A DNA stretch of 42,877 nt from positions 1-42,877 of the forward strand of contig JAOARD010000037.1 of the NCBI GenBank assembly GCA_025210735.1, written 5' to 3'. This document shows positions 16,297-25,917 of the stretch, one piece after another. Within the stretch, counting starts at the first letter, position 1; each line of letters opens with the position of its first letter. This DNA is from Bacteroidales bacterium. Its GTDB lineage: Bacteria > Bacteroidota > Bacteroidia > Bacteroidales > UBA6680. Position numbers and translations under genes: made by a program. Below the pieces are notes generated by a model. It worked only from the letters and a program-made list of their open reading frames with translations, was not told where the DNA came from and did not search any database.

Positions 16297-16728
16297 ATGA
16301 AGAAAATACTACTACTTATAACTTTTTCGATAGTACTGTCATTTATTGGCTCTGAAGTTAAAGCTCAGAGTTCAGAGGATCTTTTAGATATGTGTAGAGT
16401 AATTGCCGGGGATGCTACATATGTAAGAGATTTTAAAGTTCCTCTGGAAGCAGGAACACCACCTCCGGTAAAGAACACTGCGTTTCTTCTGCAACGTAAT
16501 TCATATAAGATTGTAGTTTGTAACTCTCGCGAATATGAAGGTGAGCTTATAGTTGAGATATATGATACAAGTCGTCTTATTGCGACAAACTATATTATAT
16601 CATCAGGAAAGTATTATGATAAGATTACTTTACCTGCTAATAAAGCCGGGTCGTACAGGCTTAAAATGTACTTTAAAGACGGTAAAAAGGGATCGGCTGT
16701 AGTTATGCTTGCCCTCAATCCTAAATAG
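16297..16728 (+). CDS. Small secreted protein, unknown function
   Basis: 143 residues with a clear signal peptide (MKKILLLITFSIVLSFIGSEVKAQ, cut after VKA). The mature part has two cysteines (in DMCRVIAG and VVCNSREYEG, positions about 33 and 75) that could form a disulfide, and short strands (YKIVVCNSRE, GELIVEIYDTSRLI, AGSYRLKMYF, SAVVMLAL) suggest a beta-sandwich. I do not recognise the family. It is the last gene before the terminator at 16762-16790 and lies 60 bp after the lipoprotein gene, so it is most likely the tail of the 5544-16728 transcription unit. Confidence 0.7.
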   Translation: MKKILLLITFSIVLSFIGSEVKAQSSEDLLDMCRVIAGDATYVRDFKVPLEAGTPPPVKNTAFLLQRNSYKIVVCNSREYEGELIVEIYDTSRLIATNYIISSGKYYDKITLPANKAGSYRLKMYFKDGKKGSAVVMLALNPK

Positions 16729-16761
16729 AATAAGAATATTATAATCTGATTATATTATACC

Positions 16762-16790
16762 AAGCCTCTGCTATTGCGGAGGCTTTTTTT
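16762..16790 (+). terminator. Strong intrinsic terminator at the end of the signalling operon
   Basis: A 10-bp stem (AAGCCTCTGC 16762-16771, GCGGAGGCTT 16776-16785, one G-T wobble), a 4-nt loop and a T-run to 16790. The T-run points to the plus strand. With the terminator at 5287-5320 it brackets the ten-gene unit. Confidence 0.9.
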
Positions 16791-16893
16791 GTGTATCTTC
16801 ATAAGATTGTAAACAAACTAAACGGGCATAAAATTTCGTACAGATATTTGAAATCTATATAAAGATGTAAAAGTTAGATATCAGTTACATCTG

Positions 16894-17913
16894 TTACCAA
16901 AGACTCAATATAAAATTACTTATCTCGGTAAAGTAGATATTTGCCAACATCAGAAGAATAATTGAGTATACCAATATTGCAGCTGTATTTCTTACTCTGA
17001 TATTCACAAGATATATTGATGTCATTAAAGATACTGGGATAATATTCACCGTAGTAAGTAACATGAAATCGTTATATACAACTCCTGCAACTACATTTGA
17101 TAGAATAACAATAAGCAGAAGAATTGCTGTTTTTACAGCACGTACTTTTCTTGCAGAATTCAATAGTATCAGATGCACTGATGCTGATAGTAACAGAATT
17201 GTAACAACAGCAAGATATATGTAGTTATTTGCTGCAATTTTAAGGCTGTTTACATTGCCTATAGTTGTTATTCCATCCAGAATATGGTTGTGTAATATCT
17301 GCCATGTATTATCGCCTCCTATTATCAGATAAGCATACAGGAAGTAAAGTGGTGTTGCAAAACCAATAATAGTAATAAACCACTCTCTTGGCGAGAACAT
17401 CTTCAGTGATCCTATACCAATCCACAGGACAACAATAAGGTATACAAACCTGTAATCGAAAAGAAATAATAAACCAGATAATAAGCTGGCTATGAAAACA
17501 GCAGCCAGAACCCTTGTTTTCCTGTACATATCAACAATTAGATGTATTATGAATAGCAGAAAAACTGAGGCAATAAGGTAGCTGTTAAGAAAATGAGAAG
17601 AGAATGCTCCTCCTGCAACTATTATTGCTATAAAAACGGGTAAATACGACCTTGTTTCGGAGATATTTCTTATCTGTATAAACCTGAACAATCCTATTCC
17701 GGTAAGAACTATTAGTACAAAAGCCAGAACAGATGACAGAATCTTATTATTGCTATTTATATCCGATATCCATTGCGACATTAAAGTACTGTTGCTATCG
17801 GCTATAGCACTGTAGTCTGTTCCTGAAATATTACCTGCCCAGAAGGCTACTGTACAAATCAGAATGGTGATGATACCGCCGGCTTTAAGATTGTCCAGAT
17901 TTTTAATAATCAT
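16894..17913 (-). CDS. DUF6427 polytopic membrane protein
   Basis: 339 residues, very hydrophobic, with about ten transmembrane segments and few charged loops (YRKTRVLAAV, SPREWFITIIG). It matches the DUF6427 family that is often found beside purD in Bacteroidota; function unknown. It starts 2 bp after the purD stop, so it is co-transcribed with it. Conserved FDYRF and W-I-G-I-G motifs lie in mid-protein. A polyprenyl or glycan transporter or a glycosyltransferase-C-like fold are guesses only. Confidence 0.72.
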   Translation of the reverse strand: MIIKNLDNLKAGGIITILICTVAFWAGNISGTDYSAIADSNSTLMSQWISDINSNNKILSSVLAFVLIVLTGIGLFRFIQIRNISETRSYLPVFIAIIVAGGAFSSHFLNSYLIASVFLLFIIHLIVDMYRKTRVLAAVFIASLLSGLLFLFDYRFVYLIVVLWIGIGSLKMFSPREWFITIIGFATPLYFLYAYLIIGGDNTWQILHNHILDGITTIGNVNSLKIAANNYIYLAVVTILLLSASVHLILLNSARKVRAVKTAILLLIVILSNVVAGVVYNDFMLLTTVNIIPVSLMTSIYLVNIRVRNTAAILVYSIILLMLANIYFTEISNFILSLW

Positions 17914-17915
17914 GT

Positions 17916-19187
17916 CTATAGTAAGTCTTTACCAATATCGGTTCTGTAATACTTTTTATTGAAATTGATAGCTTCGGCATTTTTTAGCGATTTATCAACA
18001 GCCTCAGTAATATCATTACCAAACGATGTAATCGCCATTACTCTTCCGCCATTTGTAACAACGTTGTTGTCAACCTCTTTTGTTCCTGCATGAAACAGTA
18101 CGGAGTCTGTAATATTATCAATGTTACTAATTAAATGCCCTTTCTCGTAACTCTCAGGATACCCACCAGATACAAGCATAACTGTTGTTGCTGTTCTGTT
18201 ATCAATCTCAAATGTTACCTTATCTAAAGTTTGATCTTTAAGGCTATAAAGAGCCTCAGCAAAATCACTCTTTATTCTTGGTATTACAGCCTCAGTCTCA
18301 GGATCGCCCATACGTACATTGTACTCAATTACATAAGGATCGCCATTAACATTCATAAGACCTATAAAAACAAAGCCTCTGTAGTCTATATTATCGTTAG
18401 CAAAACCATTAATTGTAGGTTTTACAATGCGTTCTATAACCTTATCTGTAAATTCACTGTCTGCAAACGGAACCGGCGATACTGCACCCATACCTCCTGT
18501 ATTCAGACCTGTATCTCCTTCGCCAATACGTTTGTAATCTTTTGCTTCAGGTAAAAGAACAAAGTTTTTACCATCAGTAAGTACAAAATACGATACCTCT
18601 ATACCTTTAAGAAACTCCTCAATAACCACCTTTGCGCTTGACTCGCCAAATTTTCCGTTAAGCATCTCTTTTAACGATGCTTTGGCCTCATCAATATCAT
18701 CAATTATCAGAACACCTTTACCGGCAGCAAGACCATCGGCCTTTAATACATACGGAGGATTTAATTGATTCATAAACGCTACCGCATCGTCAAACTGATT
18801 TAGAGTAAAGGTTTGATATTTTGCAGTAGGGATGTTATTTTTGAACATAAACTCCTTTGCAAAATCTTTACTTCCTTCAAGAATGGCACCATCTTTTTGT
18901 GGTCCAACTATGCATACATTCTTTAATTGGTTGTCCTCTTTAAAGAAATCAACAATACCTTTTACCAATGGATCTTCAGGACCAACAACAACCATATCTA
19001 TACTATTGCTGATAACAAACTCTTTTACCTGATTAAAATCTAATGGATTCAGATCTGTATTAATACCAACAGATGGGGTTCCTGCATTACCAGGAGCAAT
19101 AAATACTTTATCTGTTTTCTCACTCTGAGCTATTTTCCATGCCAGAGTGTGCTCTCTTCCGCCTGATCCTAAAATTAGTACGTTCAT
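17916..19187 (-). CDS. purD: Phosphoribosylamine-glycine ligase PurD (GAR synthetase)
   Basis: 423 residues, full length. It joins glycine to phosphoribosylamine with ATP, step two of purine synthesis. The N-terminal loop MNVLILGSGGREHTLAWK and APGNAGT, the ATP-grasp segment YVLKADGLAAGKGV, the GLNTGGMGAVSP block and the NVRMGDPETE motif are all present and intact. It is the third gene of a minus-strand run: SprB-repeat protein, PorP/SprF, purD, DUF6427, with only 27 bp to the PorP/SprF gene, so a metabolic gene shares a transcript with a secretion gene pair. Confidence 0.97.
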   Translation of the reverse strand: MNVLILGSGGREHTLAWKIAQSEKTDKVFIAPGNAGTPSVGINTDLNPLDFNQVKEFVISNSIDMVVVGPEDPLVKGIVDFFKEDNQLKNVCIVGPQKDGAILEGSKDFAKEFMFKNNIPTAKYQTFTLNQFDDAVAFMNQLNPPYVLKADGLAAGKGVLIIDDIDEAKASLKEMLNGKFGESSAKVVIEEFLKGIEVSYFVLTDGKNFVLLPEAKDYKRIGEGDTGLNTGGMGAVSPVPFADSEFTDKVIERIVKPTINGFANDNIDYRGFVFIGLMNVNGDPYVIEYNVRMGDPETEAVIPRIKSDFAEALYSLKDQTLDKVTFEIDNRTATTVMLVSGGYPESYEKGHLISNIDNITDSVLFHAGTKEVDNNVVTNGGRVMAITSFGNDITEAVDKSLKNAEAINFNKKYYRTDIGKDLL

Positions 19188-19214
19188 CGACTTAATATTT
19201 CTTATCTGTATGAG

Positions 19215-20138
19215 TTAAAATAGTGATTTCTTTTTACGTAAACCTCTGTCTTTATAAAATCTGTATGTAATCATCAATTCATGCGATCCGGTTGAGTATC
19301 TTACAATATTTGATACACCCATCTCATACGAATAGAATACAGATATCTTACTAAAGTCGACACCTGTAAACAGAACAAATGCATCGGCTGATCTGTAAGA
19401 TACCCCCAAATTTAGTTTCTTTTTCCATTTTAACCTCATATTAATGTCAACCTGTACATCACCATTTTCTTGTACACGTGCTAAAACACCTGGTTCAAAG
19501 TATGTTCTAAGGTCTGTTTTAAATCCGTACGATCCGTAAATTATATATTCTCTGTTCTCGCGGAACTCCATAATATCTTCGTTTGTAAGATCGGTTTTAA
19601 GTTGAATAACCCTCGGAACAGCAACACCCACATTTATTCCGTGCATATAGGCCGATATACCAAGTGCAATATCCGGAACAAACTTTGCTTTATAGCCATT
19701 AAGGTATAATTTATCGTCGATATTATTTTGTAGTTCAAGTTTGCTATAGTTAAGCCCTTTTTGATAAAAGATACCTGAGAGACCAAATTTCAGAACTCCT
19801 TTTCTCTTGAATATTGGTAAGGAGTATCCATAGGTTATCTCTCCACCAGTTTTTCTGAGTACACCGTACGATTCATTAAAAACCTTTATACCTACACCTA
19901 TCTTTTTTGTTAATTTACGATGAGATATTAATGTTTGAGAATTGGGCGCATCTTTAACACCCAGCCACTTCTGCTTATAAGAGAATATAACAGGTTGGTA
20001 TTTATCAATACCAGCCTCTGCCGGATTGATAACATATTTGTCCAGTAAATAATAATTACTTATCTCCCCGCTCTGTCCAAAACAGTTTACTATATGCAGA
20101 GTAATTATTATTACAACAGCTATTAGTCTTATTTTCAT
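19215..20138 (-). CDS. PorP/SprF-family type IX secretion membrane protein
   Basis: 307 residues. A signal peptide (to about CFGQ) is followed by the family's opening block YYLLDKYVINPAEAGIDKYQPVIFSYKQKWLGVKDAPNSQ, written here only as its key parts NPAEAG, YKQKW and D-A-P-N-S-Q, and by a barrel with repeated aromatic strands ending FYSYEMGVSN...GSHELMITYRF. PorP/SprF-like barrels sit in the outer membrane and work with T9SS substrates that carry type B sorting domains. The gene lies 75 bp downstream of exactly such a substrate, so the pair is probably cognate, as with SprB and SprF of gliding bacteria. Paralogue number cannot be judged from here. Confidence 0.88.
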   Translation of the reverse strand: MKIRLIAVVIIITLHIVNCFGQSGEISNYYLLDKYVINPAEAGIDKYQPVIFSYKQKWLGVKDAPNSQTLISHRKLTKKIGVGIKVFNESYGVLRKTGGEITYGYSLPIFKRKGVLKFGLSGIFYQKGLNYSKLELQNNIDDKLYLNGYKAKFVPDIALGISAYMHGINVGVAVPRVIQLKTDLTNEDIMEFRENREYIIYGSYGFKTDLRTYFEPGVLARVQENGDVQVDINMRLKWKKKLNLGVSYRSADAFVLFTGVDFSKISVFYSYEMGVSNIVRYSTGSHELMITYRFYKDRGLRKKKSLF

Positions 20139-20212
20139 ACACTACAGATCAAATGTTTAGATTTATGTTTATGCTCGCTCCTTTAAATGCCTTTTTAGGC
20201 TAAAATGTTCTG

Positions 20213-23200
20213 CTATCTAATTATTGTTACAGAACCTGTTAATGCTTTCGATTTTTTGTTAAGTTTAATAGAATAGTAGTAAACTCCAGCCGGAAGTTGC
20301 TTTCCTGTTTGCGTTCCATCCCATGAGAATTTGTACCCTTTTGAATAGAATACCTTATTACCCCATGAGTTGTAGACAATAACCTCGCACTCCGGAAATT
20401 TGCCAATATTCTCAATGTTCCATAAGTCATTCACCCCGTCTCCGTTAGGAGTGAAAGCGTTAAAAATACGAATTCCTTCGGCTATATTAAGAATTTCGTA
20501 CGATTTGCTTAAAATACAGTTGTTTTCATCAGTTATATTTACAGTATATTCACCCTCTTTAAGTCCTATAAACTCTCCTGTGGTGTTTGTTTGGCTTATC
20601 AATTTATTTGAGTACACAAGTGTTCCGCTTCCTCCGGTTGCTGTAATATTTATCTCCCCGTTTGGATTCGTGATATCACTCTGATTCTTTATTGTTTCAT
20701 TTATAATTTCAATTGGGTTTTTAGGGTTCAGGTCAACCTTCTCTGTCTTCTCACATCCTTTACTATCTGATATTGTGAGAGTATAAGTACCTGCAGTCAT
20801 ATTACTTTGTGTAGCTCCGTAGAACGACTTAAGTGTTTTGTCATTAAGCCATTTGTATTTATAAATACCAGAATTACCTCCGGTAACATTTATTGATACA
20901 GAACCATCTTCAGAATCATGACACGTAACTCCATTAATAACTTTGTCAAGAACCATATCTTCAGGTTCTGTTATTGCGAAATTTTTTGTTATTACAGTTC
21001 CTTTTGCATCAGTTACACTAACAGAGTAATCTCCTTTTATAAGGTTTGGTGCCAGAGTAGTATTACCAGGCAAAACCGTTGATGTGGTCTCATTGCGCCA
21101 CACAATTGTATATGGCTTAACTCCCCCTTCAACCTCAATCTCGATAATACCATCATTATACCCGTAGCACGTTGCATCTGTTCTTACTTTCTCAATAACA
21201 TTTAACGATGATAACAGAGATATATCATTAAATGATTTACGACAATTGTTAGCGTTTATTACTGTAATATCATACATACCTTTTGAAAGACCAGTAAAAG
21301 TGTTTGAAGCTCTGGCTTTTCCCTCTCTTGATCTTGATGTCTGCTTAGATATCATATACAGGTATCTTGGATCGTTACCATCAATAAGATTGTCAGGAGC
21401 CACAGTAATAGTAATAGAACCATCGCTTTTATTCTCTGATGGTTGTGATATATTCATATCAACCAGAGTTATATCTAACTGATTATCTATTGTAAATGAC
21501 TTTGTTATGTCGCAACCTTTAGGATCAGAAATTGTAACATTATAACTACCCGCACCAAGTTTTTCCTGATATATCTGACCATCAACTATCCCTGAGCCAT
21601 CAGTGGTTGTCCAGTTATATGTTTTGGTACCTGTATTACCTCCTGAAACAGTTAATACAGCCTTCCCGTCTGATGAATTAAAACATGATACCGGCTGTGT
21701 ATTAACAGTAGCAGCAAGTACAGTAGGTTCAGCGATTGTGAACTCTATTGTAGAGGTCTCTTTTTTATTATCTGATACAGTTACCTCATATGTCTCCGGT
21801 ACAAGTCCGTTTACCGACATTATATTTGATTTCTCATGCAGGTATGTAGTACTACCCTTTATTTTCCATGAGAATTCGTACGGAGGTTCGCCTCCCAATG
21901 CTTCAACCTTTGCCGATCCGTTATTCAAGCCATTACAGCTTACGTTAATAATTTCTCTTGTAACAAGTTCAATAGCACCAAGTTTAAACTCAAATATCTT
22001 TGAACAACCAGTTTCGTTTTGTGTAACTGTAGCAAAATATTTTCCGGCTCTCAGGTTATTAACATTTAAACCAACAGTGTTAAAATCATCGCTCCAGTTT
22101 ACGGTATATGTAACATTTGTTGCACCGTCTGCTAAAACAGATGGCGATATATTTGTAATGCTTATTGCACCGTCTGTTGATGATTGAGATGTTGGCTGAG
22201 TAACATCTGATGTTATCGCAATTTCTGCTTCAGTAGTTAATGTAGTAAGACCATTAACTACACATCCGTTTTTATCAGTAACAACAATAGAGTAATCTCC
22301 GGCATCAATATCTAAAACAGTTCTTTTATCTGAGTTGAATGCAGGATCGCCTATTTTTGACCAGTTATATGTATAATCTGTAGTTCCTCCGGTTACATCT
22401 GCAATAAGATATCCTTTATCGCCACTACATTTTATATTTCCTGTTTCAATAGATAGTTTAAGCTCCTCCGGCTCTTCCAGCTCTATATATTCAAGCGTCT
22501 CTTTTCCTGTACCATCTTCAACCTTTACCATGTAGTTTCCGGCTCCGATATTTGATAGGGTCTCACTAGTCTCTCCGGGGATTATTACTCCGTTTTTGTA
22601 CCATGTAATTGTGAATGGAGCAAGACCAAAGAATCTTTTTGTCTCTATAGAACCATTTGTATCGCCAAAACATTTTGGCTCAACCTTATTTGTTACAGCT
22701 ATAGATAGTGGGTTACCATATTTAATAAGTAGCGTATTAAAAGGTCTGGCAGCCCCATCTTTTGCAGTAAGTGTTTTTGCCCCGATATCTATTGTAGTTG
22801 ATCTGTAAAATCCGGTAATAACACTCTCTCCTCCCGATGTATATATTACGTCCTTTCCAACATCAATATCTGTTCCTCCAATATGAAAAACTGTTATCTC
22901 TTTTCCGTTTTTATCAAACATCAGAGCGTCCATATCTGTTGAACCACTATTGGGTACTGACACACCACTGAAGTTATAAACACCACCACTCTTACCTCCA
23001 ACCTGAACATAATCTCCAATTATAGATATAGCGGTAGCATCGTCTGTACTTCCGGTACCCACAGCTCTTGACCACAGAAGGTTTCCTGTATCAGAAAATT
23101 TAGCAATTATCTTATCAGATTTTGTTATATCCCCTATTGCAGTATGTGTATCTCCATCTGCTGCAAGAGGTGCTGTATCATCAATATTTATAGTGTTTGT

Positions 23201-24154
23201 GAATGATCCTGCCAGATATACATTACCATCGGTATCTGATTCAGCATCATATGCAATATTTTCGCCGGCTCCTTTAATAAACCTTGTCCATAATACATTA
23301 AGATTTGCATCCGTTTTAAACAGTGCAATATCTGAAAGACCGTTACTTGTAACCTTGTTTACTGTTGGTGACACCTGTATGTCGAGATCGGTATAGAATG
23401 GTCCTGAAATAAGAAAACCTCCATCGTTTGCTCTGTTTATTGAGTTTAATCTTGTTTTTGACCCTGTAGATGTAAACATTCTGTGACTTATGTAATCTCC
23501 TGCATGCGAATATTTAGCAATATAGTTATCCGCTCCTGAGGTTACCGTTTCAGTTGCGGCAACTGCACCATCGTTATTATGAAAATTGAATGTTCCGGTA
23601 AGAGCATATCCTGTAAAAACAATGTGTGTAGGAGTTATAACCATACTGGTGGTGTATTCCTTTCCTGTACCTGAAAGAAGATGTTGTCTTAGCAACAGTG
23701 TTCCATCTGATGCATACTTTAACAAGAAGGAATCATCTACAGTTGAATTCATAGCAGTACCCGCTGGCGATGTGAGACTTCCGTTAAATGATCCTGATAC
23801 ATATATGTTGTTTGCGTTATCAATTGCTAAAGTTCTGGGCTGATCCTTATTTGTACTACCAATGGTTCTGTGCCATCTGTAATTTCCATCTTTATCAAAT
23901 TTTATCAACAACAAATCCTGATTTCCAGCAGGTGCTGCAACATTAAATTCAGCAAAAGTATTTTCGCTATGAGCAATTGTTAAGCTTGTTTTAAAAGGAG
24001 TTAATACTATGATATTATCGTTTGAGTCGGTAATCATATTTCTTACCCTGTTCTGACCACCGCCATCTATCTGTATAAACCATTCTACATTCTGGGCAAA
24101 TGAGTAAATTTGTATAAATTGTAGAAGAATTAATATTTGTAGAAAACGCTTCAT
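20213..24154 (-). CDS. Giant SprB-repeat surface protein with T9SS type B sorting domain
   Basis: 1313 residues. A signal peptide (MKRFLQILILLQFIQIYSFA) leads into an N-terminal half (about 25-490) of SBBP-like beta-propeller repeats ('DNANNIYVSGSFNGS', 'DTDGNVYLAGSFTNT' type units). Residues about 495-1210 hold about nine SprB-like modules, most with the signature C-x(4-6)-G-x-I/V...G-G-x(2)-P/Y-x-Y-x-W; examples are CFGDTNGSI, CNGLNNGSA, CYGYNDGII and CHDSEDGSV. The end (about 1225-1313) is a gliding-motility-type (CHU_C, type B) sorting domain: FNAFTPNGDGVND, VYNSWGNKVF, WDGTQTGKQLPAGVYYYSI, LTGSVTIIR. It should be exported through T9SS and held at the surface. The divergent sulfotransferase gene starts only 32 bp away. 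Confidence 0.9.
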   Translation of the reverse strand: MKRFLQILILLQFIQIYSFAQNVEWFIQIDGGGQNRVRNMITDSNDNIIVLTPFKTSLTIAHSENTFAEFNVAAPAGNQDLLLIKFDKDGNYRWHRTIGSTNKDQPRTLAIDNANNIYVSGSFNGSLTSPAGTAMNSTVDDSFLLKYASDGTLLLRQHLLSGTGKEYTTSMVITPTHIVFTGYALTGTFNFHNNDGAVAATETVTSGADNYIAKYSHAGDYISHRMFTSTGSKTRLNSINRANDGGFLISGPFYTDLDIQVSPTVNKVTSNGLSDIALFKTDANLNVLWTRFIKGAGENIAYDAESDTDGNVYLAGSFTNTINIDDTAPLAADGDTHTAIGDITKSDKIIAKFSDTGNLLWSRAVGTGSTDDATAISIIGDYVQVGGKSGGVYNFSGVSVPNSGSTDMDALMFDKNGKEITVFHIGGTDIDVGKDVIYTSGGESVITGFYRSTTIDIGAKTLTAKDGAARPFNTLLIKYGNPLSIAVTNKVEPKCFGDTNGSIETKRFFGLAPFTITWYKNGVIIPGETSETLSNIGAGNYMVKVEDGTGKETLEYIELEEPEELKLSIETGNIKCSGDKGYLIADVTGGTTDYTYNWSKIGDPAFNSDKRTVLDIDAGDYSIVVTDKNGCVVNGLTTLTTEAEIAITSDVTQPTSQSSTDGAISITNISPSVLADGATNVTYTVNWSDDFNTVGLNVNNLRAGKYFATVTQNETGCSKIFEFKLGAIELVTREIINVSCNGLNNGSAKVEALGGEPPYEFSWKIKGSTTYLHEKSNIMSVNGLVPETYEVTVSDNKKETSTIEFTIAEPTVLAATVNTQPVSCFNSSDGKAVLTVSGGNTGTKTYNWTTTDGSGIVDGQIYQEKLGAGSYNVTISDPKGCDITKSFTIDNQLDITLVDMNISQPSENKSDGSITITVAPDNLIDGNDPRYLYMISKQTSRSREGKARASNTFTGLSKGMYDITVINANNCRKSFNDISLLSSLNVIEKVRTDATCYGYNDGIIEIEVEGGVKPYTIVWRNETTSTVLPGNTTLAPNLIKGDYSVSVTDAKGTVITKNFAITEPEDMVLDKVINGVTCHDSEDGSVSINVTGGNSGIYKYKWLNDKTLKSFYGATQSNMTAGTYTLTISDSKGCEKTEKVDLNPKNPIEIINETIKNQSDITNPNGEINITATGGSGTLVYSNKLISQTNTTGEFIGLKEGEYTVNITDENNCILSKSYEILNIAEGIRIFNAFTPNGDGVNDLWNIENIGKFPECEVIVYNSWGNKVFYSKGYKFSWDGTQTGKQLPAGVYYYSIKLNKKSKALTGSVTIIR

Positions 24155-24186
24155 ATTTTAGTATATTACTGTCAACAATAAATGTC

Positions 24187-25101
24187 ATGGTAAAGCAAAT
24201 TGCGCATATAGGATACCCTAAAACCGGAACATATTGGTTCCGCAACAATTTATACTTTAGGTTACAAAAATACGAAATTATTCAAAATAGTACTATACAA
24301 CAGGCAATTATTACTGTTAATGCTCTGAAATTCTCTGCTGAGGAGGCTCAGGAGATGTTAAAAAACTATTTAGGAAAGGATATTATAATAGATTTTCATG
24401 GTTTTATTGGCACAACACATGCCTTTGGAGCGTCCGGATATCTTACTAAAGAGCATTGTAGCAGATTAAAAGATGTGTTTGGTAATATTCACATTGTACT
24501 AATGTTAAGGAATCAGATTGATCTTATAGATTCTCATTATAAGCAACATATAATTGAGGGAGGAACGTACTCTACAAATAAATATCTTAATTTCAGGTCT
24601 AACTTTAGCTTTATCAATGCTTTAATGCTGTTTGATAAGGATCATTTTGATTTCTATACGCAGGTGAAATTTCAACAAAAGCTATTTGGTAAAGATAATG
24701 TTCATGTATACTTTTTTGAGGAATTTTCTGAGAACCCGGAGCTGTTTTGTAAAAAAATGTTTAATGATTTAGGTATAACGGAATTTCCTGATAATGTGGA
24801 TTATTCTATCTCTAATGGTAGTTTACCTATGAGTTATTACAGGATATTACGTTTTCTTAACAGATTCTCTAAATACTACGTAGTTAATAAAGATTATTAT
24901 TTTACCGTTCCACTACTATTTAACTTAACCCGTAAACGGTCTATGAGAAACTGGTTGTTTAAAAAATCTACATATAAGAAACGGTATGCGTTTTCAGAAA
25001 AACAACGTGGTTATATTGCTGATTTATACCGTGAAAGCAATAACAAAATGATTGATGAGTTAGGATTTAAAGAGGTCGAAAAATATAAATATCCGTTGTA
25101 A
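24187..25101 (+). CDS. Sulfotransferase (PAPS-dependent), copy 1
   Basis: 304 residues. The 5'-phosphosulfate loop HIGYPKTGTYWFRNN at the N-terminus is the hallmark of PAPS-dependent sulfotransferases, and VLMLRNQIDLIDSHYKQH fits the 3'-phosphate-binding block (Arg, Ser). The segment VHVYFFEEFSENPELFCKKMFNDLGI is typical of carbohydrate sulfotransferases. It likely puts sulfate on a polysaccharide or glycolipid; the PAPS source is not in the window. Its stop overlaps the next gene by 1 bp. It is related to the copies at 25918 and 26767. Confidence 0.85.
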   Translation: MVKQIAHIGYPKTGTYWFRNNLYFRLQKYEIIQNSTIQQAIITVNALKFSAEEAQEMLKNYLGKDIIIDFHGFIGTTHAFGASGYLTKEHCSRLKDVFGNIHIVLMLRNQIDLIDSHYKQHIIEGGTYSTNKYLNFRSNFSFINALMLFDKDHFDFYTQVKFQQKLFGKDNVHVYFFEEFSENPELFCKKMFNDLGITEFPDNVDYSISNGSLPMSYYRILRFLNRFSKYYVVNKDYYFTVPLLFNLTRKRSMRNWLFKKSTYKKRYAFSEKQRGYIADLYRESNNKMIDELGFKEVEKYKYPL

Positions 25102-25916
25102 TGAATGATTATGGTGTACTATATGTTGCTACAGACAGCTACTATCTTAATCAGGCTGTACTTTCTGCCAGTTCGCTAAAGCGTTATTGTGATGTTAATG
25201 TGGGCGTTGTTACGGATATGGATGATCCGGGTGAAATTTGGGATGTGGTGTTAAAATATAAACCTTTGAACCCGGATAATGACATCTATATGGCCGATAA
25301 ACTACGTGCATTAACGTTAAGCCCGTTCAAAAAAACGCTCTATCTTGATGCGGATACATATATTATGTCTGATATCACACCAATGTTTGATCTGCTTAAT
25401 AGATTTGATATGGTTTTTGCTCATGGTCATAACAGGAATGAGAGATTTCTTATGCAGACCGGACAGATTATGGCTAACGGGAAATACACTAAAGCAGTTG
25501 ACGATAGTATACCATATAGCTTTGCACCAATTCAGGGCGGATTAATAATGTTTGGTGACAGCCAACATGTAAAAGATTTTATTTGTAAAATAGAGAAGGA
25601 GTATCACAAAAAAAGATACTTTGATGATCAGGCAGTGATACGTGAATTACTTTGGCAGCATAATGATATATTGTTCTATATACTGCCCCCGGAGTATAAT
25701 TTTAATTCTATAGATCAGTTAAAGAGATGGCGTAAAGCAAACTACAAGGAGGCACGCCCGGTTATTCTGCACTATACACGCGAAAAAGGTAAAGATATAG
25801 AGCAATGTGTAAACAGAATATATAATATAGACGATGTTGATAAACTTCCAGCCCGTACAGAAAGCCGGTACGGGTTAGTAAATATTGTTAAACAATTTAT
25901 CAGGAGGTTTATTTAA
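25101..25916 (+). CDS. GT8-like glycosyltransferase
   Basis: 271 residues. VLYVATDSYYLNQAVLSASSLKRY at the start and KTLYLDADTYIMSDITPMFDLL near 80-105 hold the DxD metal-binding site of a GT-A fold nucleotide-sugar transferase in the glycogenin/LgtC-like group. The C-terminal HYTREKGKD could be the usual late His/Arg region. It overlaps the upstream sulfotransferase by 1 bp and lies 1 bp before the next, so glycan chain building and sulfation are translated together. The sugar is not predictable. Confidence 0.8.
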   Translation: MNDYGVLYVATDSYYLNQAVLSASSLKRYCDVNVGVVTDMDDPGEIWDVVLKYKPLNPDNDIYMADKLRALTLSPFKKTLYLDADTYIMSDITPMFDLLNRFDMVFAHGHNRNERFLMQTGQIMANGKYTKAVDDSIPYSFAPIQGGLIMFGDSQHVKDFICKIEKEYHKKRYFDDQAVIRELLWQHNDILFYILPPEYNFNSIDQLKRWRKANYKEARPVILHYTREKGKDIEQCVNRIYNIDDVDKLPARTESRYGLVNIVKQFIRRFI

Positions 25917-25917
25917 T

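Noticed and set aside
21603..22187. 194-residue plus-strand frame inside the SprB-repeat gene, with other antisense frames nearby
   Set aside because: Antisense to repeated SprB modules; long shadows are expected there and no start context or motif supports them.
24015..24248. 77-residue minus-strand frame across the divergent start region
   Set aside because: It overlaps the starts of both well-supported divergent genes in another frame and shows no motif.
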